Of a DNA stretch of 64,000 nt, positions 9,101 to 17,193 are shown in pieces (the first letter of the stretch is position 1; each line of letters begins with the position of its first letter). Where the stretch lies: assembly GCA_951813015.1 (NCBI GenBank), contig CATOTG010000013.1, forward strand, positions 19,854 through 83,853. Reading direction: 5' to 3'. Source of the stretch: an uncultured Thermoanaerobaculia bacterium. GTDB lineage: Bacteria; Acidobacteriota; Thermoanaerobaculia; Multivoradales; Multivoraceae. Both the position numbers and the translations under genes were made by a program. Below the pieces are notes generated by a model. It made no database searches. It saw only the letters and a list, made by a program, of their open reading frames with translations, and was not told the origin of the DNA.

Positions 9101-9772
9101 GACGTAGCGGCCGTACTCGGCGGAGGAGCCGCCGGCTTCCATCGAAACCTCGGTCAGGGCCGTGGTCGGCACGCGGACGCGGCTGCCGCCGAACTTGGCG
9201 AAGGTCGTGTCGACGCCGTCGATGAACACGCCCTGGTCGGCGAAGTGGGCGCCGTTGACTGACGGACGGGTCTGCTGGATGTCGTCGTTCTCCGCGTCGG
9301 CGGTGACGCCGGGAAGAGCGTTGATGATGCCGTAGTAGGTCCGGGTCGTGCCGCCGATCTGCTCGCCGATTTCGCCGGAGACGGTGGCGCCGGCCGAGAC
9401 GTTGAACTTGTCGACCATGGGCGTCTCGCCGGTGACGGTGACCTCGCCCTCGATCGCGGCCTGAAGGGTGACGTTGAGGTCTTTCCGGTCGCCGGCGACG
9501 GCATGCACCTCGGCGCGGGCTTCGCCCAGGCCTTCGAGCGTGGCAGTCAACGTGTAATCGCCCGGAACCACGCCGAGGAAGCGGTAGGAACCGTTCTCGT
9601 CGGTGATGCCGAACTTGTCGCCGCGCTCGCCACTCAGGGTGACGCTCACGCCGGGCAGCGGAGAGCCGCCGGGGTCTACTACTTGGCCGCTGATCGTCGC
9701 GGTTTCCGGCGCGTCTGCGAACAGGCAGACGGGCAGCAGAACCAGCAGCGCGGCCAGGAACAGTCGCTTCAT
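6149..9772 (-). CDS. TonB-dependent receptor (Oar-like, CarboxypepD_reg domain), copy 2
   Basis: A paralogue of the receptor at 1331-4930, about 1,207 residues, with the same order: signal peptide (MKRLFLAALLVLLPVCLFADA), carboxypeptidase-regulatory-like domain, plug, barrel ending in ASLRFRF. The start at 9772 is chosen over 9832 because it begins the signal peptide and follows AAGGAG. The plug region is almost unchanged from copy 1. The region corresponding to + strand 7690-7930, rich in Cys and probably an extracellular loop, is substantially different, as are smaller patches around 7250-7370. This suggests altered ligand specificity with a conserved gate. Confidence 0.92.
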   Translation of the reverse strand: MKRLFLAALLVLLPVCLFADAPETATISGQVVDPGGSPLPGVSVTLSGERGDKFGITDENGSYRFLGVVPGDYTLTATLEGLGEARAEVHAVAGDRKDLNVTLQAAIEGEVTVTGETPMVDKFNVSAGATVSGEIGEQIGGTTRTYYGIINALPGVTADAENDDIQQTRPSVNGAHFADQGVFIDGVDTTFAKFGGSRVRVPTTALTEVSMEAGGSSAEYGRYVGSATNVIVKSGTNRWHADTLWNHQRIDWGADYKDQPSLTERTNKPYPADWFKRCHGDERDEGRGLIPGGTDGSRELEPCRPGGSEWAGASDGFEVSLGGPIMRDKFWFYTGYSEFDDAYAERLIGGDPYDISLFDDTRILKLNLQSSAAHSFNGSTIETPTFRNYFNPQSFDYWTPTPHENDSTLATLNWNWAISSNWFLEMKVAQQETQENKFLGCHNTLAQENPDILNVDGMPILDWLGLNHLPSVPAEMVMTCLQAKALDRGPEAGHTELDTSGGDANFGLRFPFDPEQGFFWPGNNYNVYVDGENLGAWHNGWILSDGFGFNAFPREQANVGLTQFVGANHELKYGIDYQDTKWEGENARTSFMNGWGYDSYNPFGYGGAGTEGIDTCSLTRGAGTSPDSPSVLGRTERGRGCTYVDYNSPKLSCQGTIGAELTPVEITTVNGQIHRTDFDEGSCIGRGTGDAEIKDTAFYLRDRFTVGDHWTFNVGVRAEIQEGWNDVRRKVVDSTYADPRFNATYDVKGDGRLLLTANWGQYHAMLNQAWISGGGDTAGGMHDQWNGYEGYEVWLFCDPYEAFVSQFIPSGFCLTPDREDTRRAGTVGTGLPGYNFAWSTLVPGLMWDAVRPCRDGEMTGVDCEIWSHNIDPYYRDDLILGLEWQFAPNWALDVKYIDWQMQDMMFSNTQLDHKGRNIFITGNYHDLAEIVTNSADAREAKGLDRNLNDEALALADPAQNGYRGLQIQLNRRFANGWALYNNVSWSETDTTGAGAWWNNTNSSYLENLSAVMDQEIIDLCDVGQTIPDRRTGRTELFPVDCNQALSDWIGYPVSMINRRGLNQTYDRTWIYNSFGFKTWRLGNQDLTLSGHLSFQTGTPWVRSEGVSIVKIDPNDPKPGTPNDGVGFNLHAPGTQGRFTSDEYTLNLNGAWGFPMGYRDVRGEVRVDVLNVTNQQRRRSWGGDGQVYPVRRFFQRPRQVRASLRFRF

Positions 9773-9943
9773 CTCAGTCCTTCTCCTTGTGGTTGGATGA
9801 GCCAACGATTGAAATTGGTCACGCATCCTCACCGACTCTTGAGGCTCGTGTCAAATCAGGGCGCGAGCAGAGTCCTGACGGCCTCCGGAATCCAACATAC
9901 TGGTTCGTGATTCAGCGTTCTGGACTCCGTCTCGATAATCTCC

Positions 9944-11725
9944 ATGCCCATGCACGAGCTGCTACTCCTGTTCTTTTCATGGCTGGTCGTCACGGCGGGA
10001 GGGGAGTCGGCCGCGTTCGAGGAAGTCGGTGAGGAACTGGGAGTCGACTTCGTCCACTTCAACGGGATGACGGGGCAGCTCTACACCGCGGAGGTAGTCG
10101 GTCCTGGCGTCGCCCTGATCGACTACGACAACGACGGCGACCTGGACATCTACCTGGGCCAGGGCCGAGGGTTCGAGGGTGACGAGAGCCGCGCGCCGGT
10201 GTTCGCGCGCCAGGCCGGGGCGCCGGCGGGCGACCGCATCTTCCGCAACGAACTGGAGGTTGCCGGCGAGACCGAACTGCGGTTCGTCGACGTCACGGCC
10301 GAGCTGGGTCTTGAGGCTCCCGGCTACAACATCGGCGTTGCGGCCGGGGACTACGACCGGGACGGGTACGTCGACCTGTACGTGACCAACCTGGGGTCGA
10401 ATCACCTGCTCCGCAACGTCGGCGGCGCCGGTTTCGAAGACGTGACCGAGAGCGCCGGGGCGGACGACCGGCGCTTCAGCGTCCCCGCGACCTTCTTCGA
10501 CTACGACGCCGACGGCTGGCTCGACCTCTACGTTGGCAACTACCACCGGTTTCACCGCGCGAACCGGAAGCGGTGCTTCCTGACCGGCGGTCAGCCGGAC
10601 TACTGCGGGCCGCTCAGCCAGCCGGCGGAGGGCGACCGCCTGCTGCGCAACCTCGGCGACGGCGCCTTCCTCGACGTGACGCAGAGGTCGGGGCTGGCGG
10701 GGCCGCCGCACACCGCCCTGGGCGCCGCGGCGGTCGACTTCAACGGCGACGGCCTGGTCGACCTCTACGTCGCCAACGACCAGATGGCGAACCAGCTCTG
10801 GCTCAACCAGGGCGACGGCGCCTTCGTCGAGGACGCGGTGTTTGCCGGCGCCGCCTTCGACCGGGAGGGGCGGGCACAAGCGAGCATGGGCGTCGCGGTA
10901 GCGGACTTCGACGGCAACGGTGCGCCGGACATCTTCCTCTCCCACCTGGTCCGGGAACACAACACGCTGTACCTGAACGACGGGGAAGGACTGTTCGCGG
11001 ACCGTTCGCGCGAGGGAGGCCTCGTGGATCCGAGCTGGCCGATGACGGGGTTCGGGACGGCGCCGCTCGACTACGACGGGGACGGCGTGCTCGACCTGTT
11101 CGTCGTCAACGGCGCGGTGCGGCGGATCGAGAGCCAGGTCGAAGCCGGCGACCCGCATCCCCTGCGCATGGAGAACCAGCTCTTCCGGGGTCTCGGCGGC
11201 GGCCGTTTCGAGACCGTTCCGGCCGCGGAGCGCGAGCATCCGGTTCTGAGCGAAGTCAGTCGCGGCCTTGCGGTCGGCGACCTGGACAACGACGGCGATC
11301 CGGACCTCGTGATGACGAACAACGGCGGCCGGGCAAGGGTGCTGCTGAATCGCCGGCCTGCCGGCGGGGCCTGGCTCGGGGTGCGGCTGGTGGCCGACGT
11401 GGAGCACTGCGCCGCCGACACCGGATGCGCCCGCGTTGCGGCCGGCAGTCGGAGTCGGGAACAGTCTTCCGGGCGGCGGTTCCTCGACGTCTACGGTGCG
11501 CGCGCCCGGATTGCGGGGCGCAGCGGCTGGCAGTGGGCACACACGGACGGCAGCTACGCCGCGGCCAGCGATCCCCGCCTGCTGTTCTCGCTGACTGCCG
11601 GCGCGGCTCCCGCGACGGTCGAAGTCGTCTGGCCGGACAGCGCCCTTGAGGTGTTCGTCCGATTGACGCCGAACCGCTACCACCTGTTGCGCCGGGGCGC
11701 CGGGACGGCCGTGGAGACGCGGTGA
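9944..11725 (+). CDS. secreted ASPIC/UnbV (CRTAC1-like) FG-GAP/VCBS propeller protein 1
   Basis: A 593-residue exported protein starting with a hydrophobic signal (MPMHELLLLFFSWLVVTAGG). Seven Asp-rich calcium-binding style blades follow, for example DYDNDGDLDIYLG, DYDADGWLDLYVGN and DLDNDGDPDLVMTNN. The C-terminal ASPIC/UnbV domain contains YGARARIAGR and ends near NRYHLLRRG. A conserved Cys pair frames PDYCGP near the middle. The family forms a beta-propeller, and its role in bacteria is poorly known. It is the first of five closely spaced + strand genes that alternate this fold with TPR proteins. No clear ribosome site precedes the ATG; an in-frame ATG two codons later is an alternative. 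Confidence 0.88.
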   Translation: MPMHELLLLFFSWLVVTAGGESAAFEEVGEELGVDFVHFNGMTGQLYTAEVVGPGVALIDYDNDGDLDIYLGQGRGFEGDESRAPVFARQAGAPAGDRIFRNELEVAGETELRFVDVTAELGLEAPGYNIGVAAGDYDRDGYVDLYVTNLGSNHLLRNVGGAGFEDVTESAGADDRRFSVPATFFDYDADGWLDLYVGNYHRFHRANRKRCFLTGGQPDYCGPLSQPAEGDRLLRNLGDGAFLDVTQRSGLAGPPHTALGAAAVDFNGDGLVDLYVANDQMANQLWLNQGDGAFVEDAVFAGAAFDREGRAQASMGVAVADFDGNGAPDIFLSHLVREHNTLYLNDGEGLFADRSREGGLVDPSWPMTGFGTAPLDYDGDGVLDLFVVNGAVRRIESQVEAGDPHPLRMENQLFRGLGGGRFETVPAAEREHPVLSEVSRGLAVGDLDNDGDPDLVMTNNGGRARVLLNRRPAGGAWLGVRLVADVEHCAADTGCARVAAGSRSREQSSGRRFLDVYGARARIAGRSGWQWAHTDGSYAAASDPRLLFSLTAGAAPATVEVVWPDSALEVFVRLTPNRYHLLRRGAGTAVETR

Positions 11726-11759
11726 TCTGGCGGGCACGAATGTCCGGCAGGGGCCGTGG

Positions 11760-13628
11760 ATGCACTTTCCCTCCTGCTCCCGTGTTGTCCTCAGGCGCCT
11801 TCCCGGTTCAAGCGTCCGACCCGCCGCAAAGGCCTGCGAGCCGAGAACTGGAGAGCCTGCGCATCCGGAGCTGCAGCAGGTGAGGATCGCATTGCGCCGC
11901 AAGTTTGGGGGGCCGGAGTTCCCGGCTGTCGTTCGGGCTCTCGGTCTCGCCGCTGCCGCCTTCGGCGCCGTCCCGGCTCTCGGCCAGGAGCTTGCCCCGG
12001 AGGCCGGCATCGCCCGCGTCCAGTCATCGCTCGCCATCGACGCCGTACCGGCGCCGCGCCTCGATCACCTGGAACCGGATGTCGGCCGGCAGTTCGAGGA
12101 GGACCGCGTCGCGGTCGCGGCCGCTCTGGCGGGCGCCGCCGAGGAGGCGCAGGCCCAGGCAGCCGCAAACGCCTTTGCCGATCTCTGCCTGCGCTACCTG
12201 CACTACGAGTTCTACGGCGCCGCCTCGGTCTGCCTGGAGCAGCTCCGGGCCCTCGCCCCCGGCGACTTCCAGTGGGCGTACTACGAGCTGTTGCTGCACG
12301 ATGCGACCGGCGACCTGGAGCAGGCGCGCGCGAGCGCCGGCGCCGCACTCGATCTGCGGCCGGGCGATGTTCCTACCCTGATTCGCGCCGGCGATCTGCT
12401 GCTGGCCGAAGGCGAGCTCGACGCGGCGGAAGCTGCCTACGGCAGGGCCGCCTCGGGACGGCCGGAGAGCGCGGCGGCCCGCTTCGGCCTCGGGCGGGTG
12501 GCTCTGGAGCGGGGCGATGCCACGCGGGCCGTCCAGATCCTCGAAGCCGTGGCGGCCACGCAGCCCGAGGGCAGCATCGTCCATCATCACCTCGGCATGG
12601 CTCTGCGCGCGGCGGGCGATCCGGATCGGGCGCGGGCTGAACTGGCCCGGAACCGGCAGGCGCCGATCGCGGTCCTCGATCCGCTGCGCGAACGCCTCGA
12701 TCTTCTCGGCGTCAAGCAGGAGGCGGTGTTCGACCGCGCCGTGCGTTCCGCGCGATCGGGCGACCATGCCGAGGCGATCAGCCTCTACGAGCAACTGCTC
12801 GCGACAGACGATCGGGATGTGGAGGTCCACTTCAACCTGGCCCGGTCCCTGATCGAGACGGGCGATTCTGGCGGAGCGGAGAGGCACCTGCGCCGCGCAA
12901 TCGAGGTGCGGCCGGACTACGGCGCCGCGCACTTCAACCTCGCGCTGCTTCTGGGCCGCGCCGGCCGCGCGGTCGAGGCCGCGGCTCACCTGGAGCGGGC
13001 CGCGGACCTCGATCCAGAGAACCTGCCCTGGCGATTGGCCCGAGCGCGGGCTCGGGCGGACGCCGGCAATGCCGCCGGCGCGATTGCCGAACTCGAAGAG
13101 GTCGTCGAGTTCGACCCGGGCCTTGTCGAAGCGCGGCGGACGCTGGCGGCGCTGCTGGTCGGGACGGGCGAGCCCGAGCGGGCCGCCGTCCAGCTCGAGG
13201 CTCTGGTGGCGCTGACCCCCGACGATTTTGCCGCTCGCTTCAACCTCGGTCTGATGCAGTTCCAGGCTGGCCTCTACGTCGACTGCCGGGCGACGCTCGA
13301 AGCGGCGCTGGAGCGCGTTCCCGGCGATGTCGCCGTGCGGCACTTGCTGGCGCGGCTCCTGGCCACCAGTCCGGTTCCGGGGGCGCTCGACGGTGTCCGT
13401 GCAGTGGAACTGGCGGAGGCCGTGGTGGCCGAGCAGCCGGTCCTGGACCACCTGGAGACGCTGGCAATGGCCCTGGCGGCGGCAGGCCGTTTCGACGAGG
13501 CGGTCGCTCGACAACAGGAGGCCTTGGAACTGGAGCGCAGGTCGACCGGCCTCAACTCGGGCGAACGACGACACCGCCTGGACCTCTACCTGGCCCGGCA
13601 GCCTCTGCGGGCGCCGGCGAGACCGTAG
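11760..13628 (+). CDS. exported TPR-repeat protein 1
   Basis: A protein of up to 622 residues made almost wholly of degenerate tetratricopeptide repeats (A-x-x-x-Y/F, A-x-x-x-L-x-P spacing), for example DVEVHFNLARSLIETGD and DYGAAHFNLALLLGRAG. A GTG at 11880, in frame and preceded by GGAG, gives a plausible signal peptide (ALGLAAAAFGAVPALGQ) and may be the real start; the ATG at 11760 adds 40 basic residues of poor quality. TPR arrays mediate protein-protein contacts. The position between two ASPIC/UnbV genes, 34 nt after the first, suggests these proteins work together. Confidence 0.82.
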   Translation: MHFPSCSRVVLRRLPGSSVRPAAKACEPRTGEPAHPELQQVRIALRRKFGGPEFPAVVRALGLAAAAFGAVPALGQELAPEAGIARVQSSLAIDAVPAPRLDHLEPDVGRQFEEDRVAVAAALAGAAEEAQAQAAANAFADLCLRYLHYEFYGAASVCLEQLRALAPGDFQWAYYELLLHDATGDLEQARASAGAALDLRPGDVPTLIRAGDLLLAEGELDAAEAAYGRAASGRPESAAARFGLGRVALERGDATRAVQILEAVAATQPEGSIVHHHLGMALRAAGDPDRARAELARNRQAPIAVLDPLRERLDLLGVKQEAVFDRAVRSARSGDHAEAISLYEQLLATDDRDVEVHFNLARSLIETGDSGGAERHLRRAIEVRPDYGAAHFNLALLLGRAGRAVEAAAHLERAADLDPENLPWRLARARARADAGNAAGAIAELEEVVEFDPGLVEARRTLAALLVGTGEPERAAVQLEALVALTPDDFAARFNLGLMQFQAGLYVDCRATLEAALERVPGDVAVRHLLARLLATSPVPGALDGVRAVELAEAVVAEQPVLDHLETLAMALAAAGRFDEAVARQQEALELERRSTGLNSGERRHRLDLYLARQPLRAPARP

Positions 13629-13656
13629 CCTGGACCGGGCGATCAGGACATACCCC

Positions 13657-15408
13657 TTGCAGCGAGACCACCCCATTGCTTCGGCGACGATCCGTCCGTT
13701 GTTCGCGGCGGCTCTGGCCGCGGCATGCGCTGGCGACGGCGCCGAGACGGTCTCCTCGACCGGTGCTGCGGACTCGCTCGCTTCAGGCGATCCGGCGGCG
13801 ATTCTGTTCGAGGATCGCGCCGCGGACTCGGGGGTCGACTTCGTCCACTGGAATGGCGCGGCGGGCCGGTTCTTCCTGCCCGAGATCATGGGCGCGGGAG
13901 CGGCCTTTGTCGATATCGACGCGGATGGCGATCTCGACGTGTTCCTGGTTCAGGGGGAGAACCTTGAGCTGGCCGGCGCCGCCGGCGGCGACAGGGATCA
14001 TCCGGGTGACCGGCTGTTCCGCAACGAGTTGTCGGAAACCGGCGACCTCCGATTCACCGACGTTTCGGCGGCGGCCGGATTCGCGCCCGGGGGCTACGGC
14101 ATGGGAGCGGCGGTCGCGGACATGGACGCGGACGGACGGGTGGACCTCTACGTGACGAATGTCGGACCGAACCGGATGTGGCGGAACCTCGGCGGCGTCC
14201 GCTTCGAAGATGTGACCGATGCCGCCGGCGTGGGGGATGCGGCGTGGAGCGTGCCGGCCGTGTTCCTGGACGCCGACCGCGACGGCGACTTCGACCTGTT
14301 CGTGGGCAACTACGTCGAGTTCAATCGGGGCGCGCATACGGCCTGCACGGCTGCGGGAGGGGGCCTGGACTACTGCGGCCCGAGGAGCTTCGCCGCCGTG
14401 CCGGATCGCTACTTCCGAAACCGGGGCGGCGGCCGGTTCGAGGAGGCCGGTTCGGCGGTGGGGGTGACCGGTGCCTACGGGTACGCCCTGGGCGCCATCG
14501 CGCTGGACGCCGACACCGACGGTCTGCTCGACCTGTACGTGGCGAACGACTTGTCTGCGAACCAGTTGTGGTTGAACCGTGGCGGCCGGTTCGACGAGGG
14601 GGCGCGGCTGGCGGGTGTGGCGGTCAACGCCGCCGGCGTCGCCGAGGCCGGAATGGGGGTCGACGCGGCCGACTTCGACGGCGACGGGGATGAAGACCTG
14701 ATCGTCTCCCACCTGACGGGCGAAACGAACACGCTCTACCGCAACGACGGAGGCGGGATGTTCACGGACGCCAGTATCGTTTCGCGCCTGGGGGCGCCCA
14801 GCTTGCCGCGGACGGGCTTCGGCGCCGGCTGGATCGACTACGACAACGATGGCCTGCTCGATTTCCTGGTCGTCAACGGAGCGGTACGGGGTCAGCGAGA
14901 AGCGGCGGACGTGGGCTTCGGACAGCCGAACCAACTGTTCCGCAATCTGGGCGAAGGTCGGTTCGAGGAGGTCTCGGCCGCGGTCGGGCCGGCCCTTGTC
15001 GAACCGCTCACTTCACGCGGCGCTGCGTTCGGCGACGTGGACAACGACGGCGACGTCGACGTCCTGGTGACGAACAACGCGGGGCCGGTCCAACTGCTGA
15101 TCAATCTCGTCGGCCAGGACCGGGCCTGGATCGGTCTGCGGGCGGTCGAGCCCGATCCTGACCGCGACGCTCTCGGCAGCCTGGTGGAAGTGCGGCTCAG
15201 CGGCGGCAGGCGCTTGGTTCGCCGGGTGAGGACGGCGAGGAGCTACGCCTCGTCCAGCGATCCGCGGGTCATCTTCGGTCTGGGCGATGCGGAGGGAGTG
15301 GCCGAGGTGCGCGTGCGGTGGCTGGGCGGCCTCGAGGAGAGCTTCGGACCCCTGGCGATCCGGCGCTACCACACGCTGCGCCGCGGCGAAGGCGTTCCGG
15401 TCCGATGA
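13657..15408 (+). CDS. ASPIC/UnbV (CRTAC1-like) propeller lipoprotein 2
   Basis: About 583 residues. The open frame continues upstream into the TPR gene, so the start is inferred. A TTG at 13657, eight nt after AGGA, yields a lipoprotein-type signal (LFAAALAAAC). Seven Asp-rich blades follow (DIDADGDLDVFLVQG, DADRDGDFDLFVGN, DFDGDGDEDLIVSH and others), with the family's DYCGP Cys motif and a C-terminal ASPIC/UnbV domain ending RRYHTLRRGEG. It is closely related to the protein at 9944-11725. Its stop overlaps the ATG of the next gene (ATGA at 15405-15408), showing translational coupling. Confidence 0.85.
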   Translation: MQRDHPIASATIRPLFAAALAAACAGDGAETVSSTGAADSLASGDPAAILFEDRAADSGVDFVHWNGAAGRFFLPEIMGAGAAFVDIDADGDLDVFLVQGENLELAGAAGGDRDHPGDRLFRNELSETGDLRFTDVSAAAGFAPGGYGMGAAVADMDADGRVDLYVTNVGPNRMWRNLGGVRFEDVTDAAGVGDAAWSVPAVFLDADRDGDFDLFVGNYVEFNRGAHTACTAAGGGLDYCGPRSFAAVPDRYFRNRGGGRFEEAGSAVGVTGAYGYALGAIALDADTDGLLDLYVANDLSANQLWLNRGGRFDEGARLAGVAVNAAGVAEAGMGVDAADFDGDGDEDLIVSHLTGETNTLYRNDGGGMFTDASIVSRLGAPSLPRTGFGAGWIDYDNDGLLDFLVVNGAVRGQREAADVGFGQPNQLFRNLGEGRFEEVSAAVGPALVEPLTSRGAAFGDVDNDGDVDVLVTNNAGPVQLLINLVGQDRAWIGLRAVEPDPDRDALGSLVEVRLSGGRRLVRRVRTARSYASSSDPRVIFGLGDAEGVAEVRVRWLGGLEESFGPLAIRRYHTLRRGEGVPVR

Positions 15409-17169
15409 GAGCGCGCCTGTTTCGGTTCATTCCGCTGCTGGCGATGGCCGGGTTGCTTCCCTCCTGCGGGCGGGACGCCGGGTCGCCGGTGAATCTCCCG
15501 GCCTTCGGGGACACGATCACGGACGGAGCGTTGCAGACCCAGTTCGACGGTCTCGAGCGGCGGGGTACGGCGTCTCGAAGCGGAGGGCGCGCTGGCGCCT
15601 GAACTGGCGGAAGCGGTGGGCGAACTGGGCCGGCTTTACCACGGCTTGCAGCTCCTGGAGCCGGAAGCGCTGCCGATGCTCGAGAACGCGCTCGCTTGCT
15701 ACAGGGAAGCGCGCCGGATCGACGACCTGGACTGGCGCTGGCCGTATCTCGAGGCCTTCGCCCTGGAGACGCAGGGTGAACTGGCGGAGGCGGCGGCCCG
15801 CTACCGTGAAGCGCTCGATCGTGGCTCCGGCATGACCGTGGCACTCCTCAGGTTGGCCGAGGTGGAACGCCGGCTCGGGCGCTTCGGGGCTGCCGAGAGC
15901 CTGTGGAACCAGGCTCTTGAGAGGGAACCGGAACAGGCGTCCGCCCTTCTGGGTCTCGGCCGGATCGCTCTCGACCGCGGAGACTTCGCCTCGGCGTCGG
16001 CGTTTCTCGAGCAGGTGGTCGAACTGGCGCCGGAAGCAGGCCAGGCCCATCACGCCCTGGGCCTCGCCCTCCGCAACCTGGGGAGCGTGGAGGCCGCCGA
16101 GCGCCATCTGGGTTTGGCCAGCGAGGCGGGAATTCCCCTGGACGACCGGTTGGTCCAGGAAATGACGGCTCTCCCGGTGGGCAGCCGCGCGCTGATGCGC
16201 AGGGGCCTGCTCGCGGTTCAGGCCGGCGCTCTCGAGGCGGCTGCGGGACTCCTGCGTTCGGCGACGGAGCAGGATCCGGCGAATCTGCTCGCGCGCCGCA
16301 ACCTGGCGCTCGCGCAGATGCAGGCCGGCAGGTCCGCAGAGGCCGCCGTGACGTTGGCCGGGCTTGCTGAACTCGACGCTTCGGACGCCTGGGCGCGATT
16401 GGAACTCGGACGTCTGCTGGTCGAGGAGGGGCGCGTCGACCTTGCCGTTCCTCATCTGCAACAGGCGGTCGACTTGGCGCCGGACTACCTGGAGGGCCGC
16501 CTTCAACTCGGGCTCGCGCTCATGCAGACGGGAGAGGCCGCGGCGGCGCTCCCGCATTTCGAGGCGGCGATTGAACTCGACCCCTACTCGGCCGAGGCGC
16601 GCTATCAGTACGCGGCCGCCCTCGCCGCGGCGGGGCGGCCGGATGTTGGTGTCCGGGTGCTTCGAGAGCGATTGGACCAGGCGCCGGCCGACACCGGAGC
16701 GGCACGGTTCCTGAGCCGGATTCTGCGCCAGCAGCAGCGTCTGGCCGAGGCTCAGGCGGTGCTGGAGCGTTCGCTGGAGAATCATCGGGGCGCTTCGGCA
16801 GAGGAGGGGGCCCTGCGCCTGGAACTGGGCCGCATCCTGGCTCTTCGGGGAGATCCGGCCCGGGCGTTCTCCGAGCTTGCCCAGGCGCGACGACAGGCGC
16901 CGGACCTCTTCGAGGCGGGGTTTCTCGCCGGCCTGGTGGCGGCCCAACTGGGCAACCTGGAGTACGCCTCCAACGCCTACGGCGAAGTCCTGGGAGTACG
17001 GCCCGACTTCGTTCCCGCCCAACTGGGACTGGCGGAAGTCCTGGAGCGGCGCGGTCGATGCGCGGATGCGGTCGAGCTGCTCGAGGAGGGTCGGCGGCGC
17101 CGCCCGGGCGACCGTAGCCTGGGCGACCCCCTGGCGCGCCTGCGGGCGGCCTGCGCGGGTCGTCGGTGA
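15405..17169 (+). CDS. TPR-repeat lipoprotein 2, apparent +1 frameshift at 15562-15565
   Basis: The ATG at 15405 starts a lipoprotein signal (MRARLFRFIPLLAMAGLLPSC) and runs about 50 codons to QTQFDGLERR. The frame is then lost, and the rest of the protein (VRRLEAEGALAPELAEAVG and about 515 further residues of TPR repeats) continues in the next frame from about 15566 to the stop at 17169. Removing one G from the GGGG run at 15562-15565 restores one continuous reading frame. Without the correction only an unsignalled TPR fragment from about 15616 would be made. It is coupled to the upstream propeller gene by ATGA. TPR units resemble those of the protein at 11760. A sequencing indel or a true mutation are both possible. 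Confidence 0.78.
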
Positions 17170-17193
17170 ACACCCGCCGGCGTCGGCGGGGCC

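Larger units (their letters stand above)
5271..9718. repeat. segmental duplication, unit 2
   Basis: Second copy of the module at about 392-4880, in direct orientation. The leader, coiled-coil gene, terminator and receptor plug region match closely. The receptor C-terminal half shows scattered and clustered differences. Upstream of the receptor start the two copies are unrelated, so each receptor has its own promoter region. Confidence 0.85.

Noticed and set aside
5711..9262. 1,183-codon open frame on + across TonB receptor copy 2
   Set aside because: It is antisense to a clear receptor gene, has no domain and arises from the high GC third-position bias. Similar long shadows cross 2117-4423 and 55250-58426.
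9849..9854. TTGACA upstream of TonB receptor copy 2 on -
   Set aside because: No acceptable -10 element lies 16-19 nt downstream, so no promoter was called.
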